Assembly: GCA_047634655.1 (NCBI GenBank)
Contig: JBLIHY010000072.1
Location: forward strand, 1 to 11,163
DNA length: 11,163 nucleotides
Direction: 5' to 3'
From: CANLBN01 sp047634655
GTDB taxonomy: Bacteria; Pseudomonadota; Gammaproteobacteria; Pseudomonadales; Cellvibrionaceae
A program made the position numbers and the translations under genes. The notes beneath the pieces are model-generated. The model had not been told where the DNA came from and did not search any database. It was given only the letters and a program-made list of their open reading frames with translations. Positions within the stretch are counted from its first letter, which is position 1, and every line of letters starts with the position of its first letter. This document shows positions 7,457-11,163 of this stretch, piece by piece.

Positions 7457-8038
7457 TTAATTGTGCTCAGGATTACCTTTGCCTCGTAAATACGTCATAC
7501 AAATAATAGCTGTCGTTGTCCCAAAGAATGCCCCGATAAAATGGGCCTCGGTTATAACTGTCATATCGCCGATCGGACTTTCATACCCGAAGTGGGCACG
7601 CACCGCCTCGATCAATACTTTCCCCCATACAATGGCCAAACCCACCCAAAACATCCTGCCTTCATCTCTAGCCAGGCGCATAGAGAAATAGGCCGCTAGT
7701 GCGTGCAGTAGACCTGATAGGCCGTTATACCAAACGAGACTTGGGTAGATGCACAATAGCGTTATGCTGATTAAAGTGGCAAAAACAAAACTGCACACCA
7801 ACAGCTCGCCAAATTTTGTCCCCGTAAAAAACGTAAAGTAGATAATTAATGCCGCCACAATATTTAGCGAAAAATGAAGGCTATCCGTATGTACTAAATG
7901 GCCGGTCCAGAGCCGCCAAACCTCTCCAGACAATATCTGTTGTCGATTAAACTCCAGTAAACCCGAATAACTCTGGAGTACCCACAGAAAATAAAAAAAC
8001 GCGGCGGCACTAAGAAACTTAGTCCTTGCAGTGCCCAT
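7457..8038 (-). CDS. Rhombosortase (rhomboid-family intramembrane serine protease)
   Basis: Intramembrane protease that by family role cuts GlyGly-CTERM tails of surface or secreted proteins. The 193-aa product has about six hydrophobic segments. Motifs: WRLWTGHLVHTDSLHFSLN (41-59), with H50, H55 and N59 as in rhomboid helix 2; YNGLSGLLHA with nucleophile Ser108 in GLSG; and EAHFIGAFFG with catalytic His166. The small six-helix form fits rhombosortases rather than larger GlpG-type rhomboids. I chose ATG 8038 (AAGGG about 11 bases upstream, 7 bases after the lipoprotein stop) over the in-frame TTG at 8059, whose AAAGG is too close. It is in one transcription unit with the lipoprotein at 8046, its likely substrate, and both lie between two attC sites. 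Confidence 0.88.
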   Translation of the reverse strand: MGTARTKFLSAAAFFYFLWVLQSYSGLLEFNRQQILSGEVWRLWTGHLVHTDSLHFSLNIVAALIIYFTFFTGTKFGELLVCSFVFATLISITLLCIYPSLVWYNGLSGLLHALAAYFSMRLARDEGRMFWVGLAIVWGKVLIEAVRAHFGYESPIGDMTVITEAHFIGAFFGTTTAIICMTYLRGKGNPEHN

Positions 8039-8045
8039 AATTGTG

Positions 8046-8909
8046 CTACCCTTTGGCAACCTTTAAAATTGCCAGCCCAGCCAATATCAACAGGAATTTC
8101 CATTGAATACCACCACCGCCACCATATCCTTCACGATGTGTGATTTGGACTTGGCTTGGGTTCTCCTTTATTCTTTTTTTGAATGAAGCAAGCTGGGTTT
8201 TTAAATTCGCAGCCATATTTACAGCGGCCTGCTCAAATCCTTGAATGCTATCAGCTCTCAGCTCTTCACTTAAATTGATAGGAGTAGATTTTCCTGATAT
8301 CTGACTAGTTCCCGGCGCTCTAAATAGCAGTTTCTTGCTTGAAATATCATAGACGACTGTATCCATTAATGTGTTCGTGTCATTTTTTTCACCTGAAATC
8401 ACGTATGCACCAACAATTGTCCAATAACTGAGTGATAACATTCCTTCATCCGTGAACTGCACTTGATCATATGAAACTAGTGCAATTACATCGATTCCAT
8501 ACATGGTTTTAATTTGTGACAGATTAGAAAAGCCTCCTCCAGGTGTTAAGTAGGTAGTTGGAATAACCTCAATGCTACTTACAAAGTCTAAACCTCTAAA
8601 ATTTTCGGAGACATCTTCGAGTATCTCACTCTTTTTAGCCTCCGATATCAATCCTGAATAGGAGCGCCCAGTCCAGAAATTATGCGTAGACGAGCTTTGT
8701 CGGCTGGCAGGAACAAACGCAACACCTACACGTAAAGGCAGTTTAAAACTGGGTATAGATGGAGTTTCGTAGGTATCACTAGAGTTAGGATATAAATACT
8801 CCATCACACTACTTTTTGTATTTACTTGCTGACTAACACAACCTATAAGAGACAACATAACCAACAACCAAGGTAAGCCTCTTAGACTTAAAAAATTATA
8901 CTTATTCAT
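8046..8909 (-). CDS. Rhombotarget-type lipoprotein with C-terminal GlyGly sorting tail
   Basis: The 287-aa envelope lipoprotein has a signal peptide ending in a lipobox, LSLIGC, with Cys24 as the lipidated residue. The residue after it is Val rather than Asp, so outer-membrane sorting is expected. The body holds repeated beta-like segments (LRVGVAFVPASR, IDVIALVSYDQVQ, LMDTVVYDISSKKLLFRAPG) and a helical stretch near 215-250. The C-terminus has a Gly-rich run, GYGGGGG (261-267), then a short hydrophobic helix IQWKFLLILAGLAILKVAKG ending in basic residues, which is the GlyGly-CTERM layout cut by rhombosortases. NCBI families call such partners 'rhombotarget lipoprotein'; assignment is from memory of that pattern. 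ATG 8909 has only a weak GAGA ribosome site. The biochemical role of the mature protein is unknown. Confidence 0.85.
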   Translation of the reverse strand: MNKYNFLSLRGLPWLLVMLSLIGCVSQQVNTKSSVMEYLYPNSSDTYETPSIPSFKLPLRVGVAFVPASRQSSSTHNFWTGRSYSGLISEAKKSEILEDVSENFRGLDFVSSIEVIPTTYLTPGGGFSNLSQIKTMYGIDVIALVSYDQVQFTDEGMLSLSYWTIVGAYVISGEKNDTNTLMDTVVYDISSKKLLFRAPGTSQISGKSTPINLSEELRADSIQGFEQAAVNMAANLKTQLASFKKRIKENPSQVQITHREGYGGGGGIQWKFLLILAGLAILKVAKG

Positions 8910-8944
8910 AATTTTCTCGTCATCAGATATTCCAGTAGTTTTTT

Positions 8945-9018
8945 ATTTAACGCGGCGCATCAGCGGACCGACAAAACGCGTAGTGGTTTGTCGGTCCGAC
9001 TGCATGTGCTTGTTATGT
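8945..9018 (-). other. attC-like integron recombination site
   Basis: On the minus strand it runs from ACATAACAAGCACATGCAG to GATGCGCCGCGTTAAAT. The simple core GTTAAAT fits GTTRRRY. The arms CGGACCGACAAA and TTTGTCGGTCCG are perfect inverted repeats around a short loop, so the single strand folds into the long hairpin that integron integrases use. It lies 9 bases after the stop of the DJ-1 gene. Confidence 0.85.
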
Positions 9019-9027
9019 GCATTCAAA

Positions 9028-9705
9028 CTAGTTAATCGCTTTTACCAAAGCTTCAGCAACAGCAGCTGACGAGCCAGGGTTTTGCCCTGTTATAATCAAA
9101 CCATCAACAACGGCCAACGAATTCCAGTCTTCAACCTTCTGGTAAACTCCACCCATTGAGACAAGCTGATCTTCGAGTAAATAGGGAACGACATCCGTTA
9201 ATTCCACTGCGGCTTCTTCGGAGTTACTAAAACCAGTGACTTCTTTCCCTTTAACCAAAGGATCACCATTTTGATTCTTAGCCTTTAATAGTACCGCGGG
9301 TGCATGACAGACAGCCGCTACAGGTTTTCCGGCAGCAATAAAGCCTTCAATCAGCGCAATTGAATCATTGTCATTATGCAGGTCCCATAATGGACCATGG
9401 CCACCGGGATAGAATACCGCATCAAAATCATCTACTTTCATTTCTGCTAATTTCGCAGTGTTCGCCAGTTCATTCTGGGCAGCCTGGTCATCGTCAAATC
9501 GGCGCGTATCATCGGTTTGAAAATCAGGTTCGTGACTTTTTGGATCAAGCGGCGGTTGGCCGCCACATGGTGAGGCTAGCGTAACTTGTACGCCGGCATC
9601 CTTAAAGTGGTAGTAAGGGCTGGCTAATTCTTCCAACCAAAAGCCTGTTTTTTTGCCAGTATCACCCAGTTGATCGTGTGAGGTTAAAACAATGAGTACT
9701 TTCAT
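9028..9705 (-). CDS. DJ-1/PfpI-family protein, Hsp31-like (type 1 glutamine amidotransferase fold)
   Basis: The 225-aa cytosolic protein belongs to the DJ-1/PfpI superfamily, in the Hsp31/HchA-like group reported to act as glutathione-independent glyoxalase (methylglyoxal to lactate), chaperone or deglycase. The nucleophile elbow AAVCHAPAVLL gives Cys133 followed by His134, and GGHGPLWDL (101-109) forms the oxyanion region. Glu25 or Glu26 in GFWLEEL sits where yeast Hsp31 has its acidic residue, and SHEPDF lies in the lid region. Its length fits the family. The frame is intact; ATG 9705 has AAGGAA 8 bases upstream. It is a single-gene cassette between the attC-like sites at 8945 and 9777. The exact substrate cannot be read from sequence; stress or electrophile protection is the likely theme. 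Confidence 0.9.
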   Translation of the reverse strand: MKVLIVLTSHDQLGDTGKKTGFWLEELASPYYHFKDAGVQVTLASPCGGQPPLDPKSHEPDFQTDDTRRFDDDQAAQNELANTAKLAEMKVDDFDAVFYPGGHGPLWDLHNDNDSIALIEGFIAAGKPVAAVCHAPAVLLKAKNQNGDPLVKGKEVTGFSNSEEAAVELTDVVPYLLEDQLVSMGGVYQKVEDWNSLAVVDGLIITGQNPGSSAAVAEALVKAIN

Positions 9706-9776
9706 TAGATAGTTCCTTTTACGGTTTGTTTTCTGTCATTGTGAGTTAGTTCGTAGGTTCTTCAAGAGAATACTCC

Positions 9777-9835
9777 ACATGACGCCTCAAGAAGAGGCGC
9801 GCTTTAGCGCGTCCTTATTGCTTGATTTGTTAGGC
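9777..9835 (-). other. attC-like integron recombination site
   Basis: On the minus strand it starts GCCTAACAAATCAAG (perfect inverse core GCCTAAC) and ends CTTGAGGCGTCATGT. The simple core has GTC in place of GTT, which would weaken recombination at this end. AAGGACGCGC pairs with GCGCGCCT around a TAAA loop and leaves one A unpaired. It begins one base after the stop of the TIR/NDT-like gene. Confidence 0.8.
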
Positions 9836-9836
9836 A

Positions 9837-10969
9837 TTAGTTATTCTCTCTAAGAATGTTGAGATGAGACCTTTCTTTATCTTTATTTTTCCAAGTTTCA
9901 GAAATGTGCTCGCTTAAGCCGGGAATATCATCTGAAAGAGTTGATGGCCACAAACATGGGTTGTAATCATAGACTCTTAGCATGTGATCTATATCGAATT
10001 AGGAGCTGTGCCTTTTGCGCGGATTAAGCATACAGGCTTATTGAAGGCTATTCGCATACCTAATTCAAATAGAACGTTGGGGTTGTGTTCAGTTAGACCA
10101 ACGATAACTACGTCCGCTGTATCAAGGTCATTTACGATTGTCGACTGAATTACTTCGCTACCTGATTTCTTTGCAGTCTTGGCGTTGAAATTGGTCTTTA
10201 CGGCAGCAGGGGTAATAAGATGTTTTAACACTTCATCAAAATACCCTTCAGGGTAATCCGATGTCTTTTCAGAGAATGGCATTGCAACGAAAGCAACTAG
10301 ATCACTAGCACTCGTAGATTCACCCAGAACTATTGATGAAGAGCCAGAATCTGACACAGCACTCGCTTTTGTTTCGACGCCTGTTTTATCAGATGTTTTC
10401 TTAATGAATTTAAGGTTCTTTTGGTAAAGCTCATAAAACTCATCTTGCAGGGTTTCATCTACACCAAACTCAGCTTTAAGAGTATTTTTTAAATATTGAA
10501 TTTCTGGGAGATTTTCTCCTTGATAATATTCATAAACCTTTTTAAATAAATCTATATTTAAAAACGCTTCTTCTACCGCGCTATATTCTTCAGCAGGAGT
10601 TTTTGGATAGGCTAGCTTTCTTCCAATTTGACCAATATCAATTTTTGCTGAATCTCTTGTTCCAAGAGTTAATCCATAAGCGCGAGCAGAAGCCGTGAGG
10701 TAATAGAAATTATTTCCCTTACCCATATCTAGTGCAGCTGCTATATCAGTCGGAGACCATGGATTTCCAGAATTATAATCTTTGATAGTGTCAAGAACCT
10801 TGCGAGACTCTTCGATGGTGTGCTGAGGGAATTCTCTTTTCACTTTCGGCTTTGCTTTTCTCTTTGCCGCAGCTTTCGGTTTTGGCTTAGAACTAGGCTC
10901 AGCTGTGGTCGATGAGGAAATGCTAGTTTCTTCCTGAATTATTTCACTTTTATCCATATCTTCGCTCAT
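9837..10969 (-). pseudogene. Winged-helix plus TIR/nucleoside-2-deoxyribosyltransferase-like protein, C-terminal frameshift
   Basis: Possible NAD- or nucleotide-cleaving effector. ATG 10969 (GAGGA upstream) gives 326 aa ending at 9989. The other frame then carries on FDIDHMLRVYDYNPCLWP to a stop at 9837, beside the attC. One missing T near 9996-10003 explains this, and the repaired product is 377 aa. Residues 1-45 are a Ser- and Lys-rich linker. Residues 50-190 look like a winged-helix module (WSPTDIAAAL, YYLTASARAYGLTLGTRD). Residues 225-377 are the flavodoxin-like effector fold: VAFVAMPFSE, then ADVVIVGLTEHNPNVLFELG with candidate catalytic Glu302. Relatives have Asp where Gly291 stands, so activity is doubtful even without the frameshift. 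Proteins of this fold occur in bacterial immune systems, but a defence role here is inference. Confidence 0.75.
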
Positions 10970-10991
10970 ATCTATGATTCCTCGTTTATGT

Positions 10992-11060
10992 GCCTAACGT
11001 CGACCACACCAGAAATTTTCGAGTGCAACGAGTAAATTTTCTGCATGCTGGCCCTTGTTA
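10992..11060 (-). other. attC-like integron recombination site
   Basis: On the minus strand it starts CTAACAAGGGCCAGC and ends GTGGTCGACGTTAGGC, with a perfect simple core GTTAGGC. The arms CAGAAAATTTACTCG and CTCGAAAATTTCTGG pair almost fully around a TTGCA loop. It begins 5 bases after the stop of the partial gene at 11065. Confidence 0.85.
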
Positions 11061-11064
11061 GTAT

Positions 11065-11163
11065 TTAATTACTTGAACGAACGAATATAGCGCTTTCAAT
11101 TCTTTCAAAGGCATTCTGATAAATTGTAGCGTTTAGTACAGGAGTATCTTGTTGATCGGATTG
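11065..11163 (-). CDS. C-terminal end of an unknown cassette gene (5' part outside window)
   Basis: The minus strand is open from the window edge for 32 codons to TAA 11065-11067: DTPVLNATIYQNAFERIESA, then IFVRSSN. It is too short to assign. Its stop lies 5 bases from an attC-like site in the same way as the other cassette genes, which is the main reason to call it coding. Confidence 0.5.
   Translation of the reverse strand, partial: QSDQQDTPVLNATIYQNAFERIESAIFVRSSN

Noticed and set aside
7894..8103. 69-aa minus-strand ORF and the TTG start at 8059 for rhombosortase
   Set aside because: The ORF is an out-of-frame shadow across the lipoprotein/rhombosortase border; ATG 8038 has the better ribosome site.
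8960..9000. Strong hairpin CGGACCGACAAA/TTTGTCGGTCCG as a rho-independent terminator
   Set aside because: It lacks a T-run after the stem on the minus strand and has attC core sequences at both ends, so attC fits better.
4973..11060. The repeated palindromes as a CRISPR array or REP elements
   Set aside because: They differ in sequence and length, are 0.6-1.7 kb apart and follow stop codons, unlike CRISPR or REP repeats.

Overview
The window looks like a piece of a gammaproteobacterial chromosome. The Aas-type phospholipid acyltransferase, the rhombosortase pair and the integron cassettes all point that way, and the sequence is fairly AT-rich. A marine or aquatic genus is likely, but I cannot name one.

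Layout. (1) Positions 1-3225, minus strand: most of a core-metabolism gene, a three-domain MFS/PlsC/AMP-ligase fusion (aas), cut at the window edge. (2) Positions 3261-3976, plus strand: a divergent XRE-type helix-turn-helix regulator whose start region seems to be frameshifted. (3) Positions 3979-4745: relics of an IS256-family and an IS30-family transposase. (4) Positions 4746-11163: at least seven minus-strand cassettes separated by attC-like hairpin sites, all in one orientation. This is best read as the distal end of a chromosomal integron cassette array. It is interrupted at 6113-6651 by an IS3-family relic and a second IS30-family right end.

Cassette content, in the direction of reading (right to left): the end of an unknown gene; a winged-helix plus TIR/nucleoside-deoxyribosyltransferase-like protein with a late frameshift; a DJ-1/PfpI (Hsp31-like) protein; a two-gene cassette of a GlyGly-tailed 'rhombotarget' lipoprotein and its rhombosortase; a membrane-anchored protein with one EF-hand-like loop, broken by a stop codon and an IS; a 118-aa unknown protein; a decayed DEDDh exonuclease; and a decayed small two-helix membrane protein. 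Each gene's stop codon lies next to an attC-like hairpin, as expected for cassettes. No integrase, attI or cassette promoter is visible. From the orientation they should lie beyond position 11163.

The notable points are the attC-bounded array itself, the mobile two-gene rhombosortase/substrate unit, the possible defence protein, and repeated single-base lesions in otherwise well-preserved genes. Those lesions could be true decay or sequencing error.
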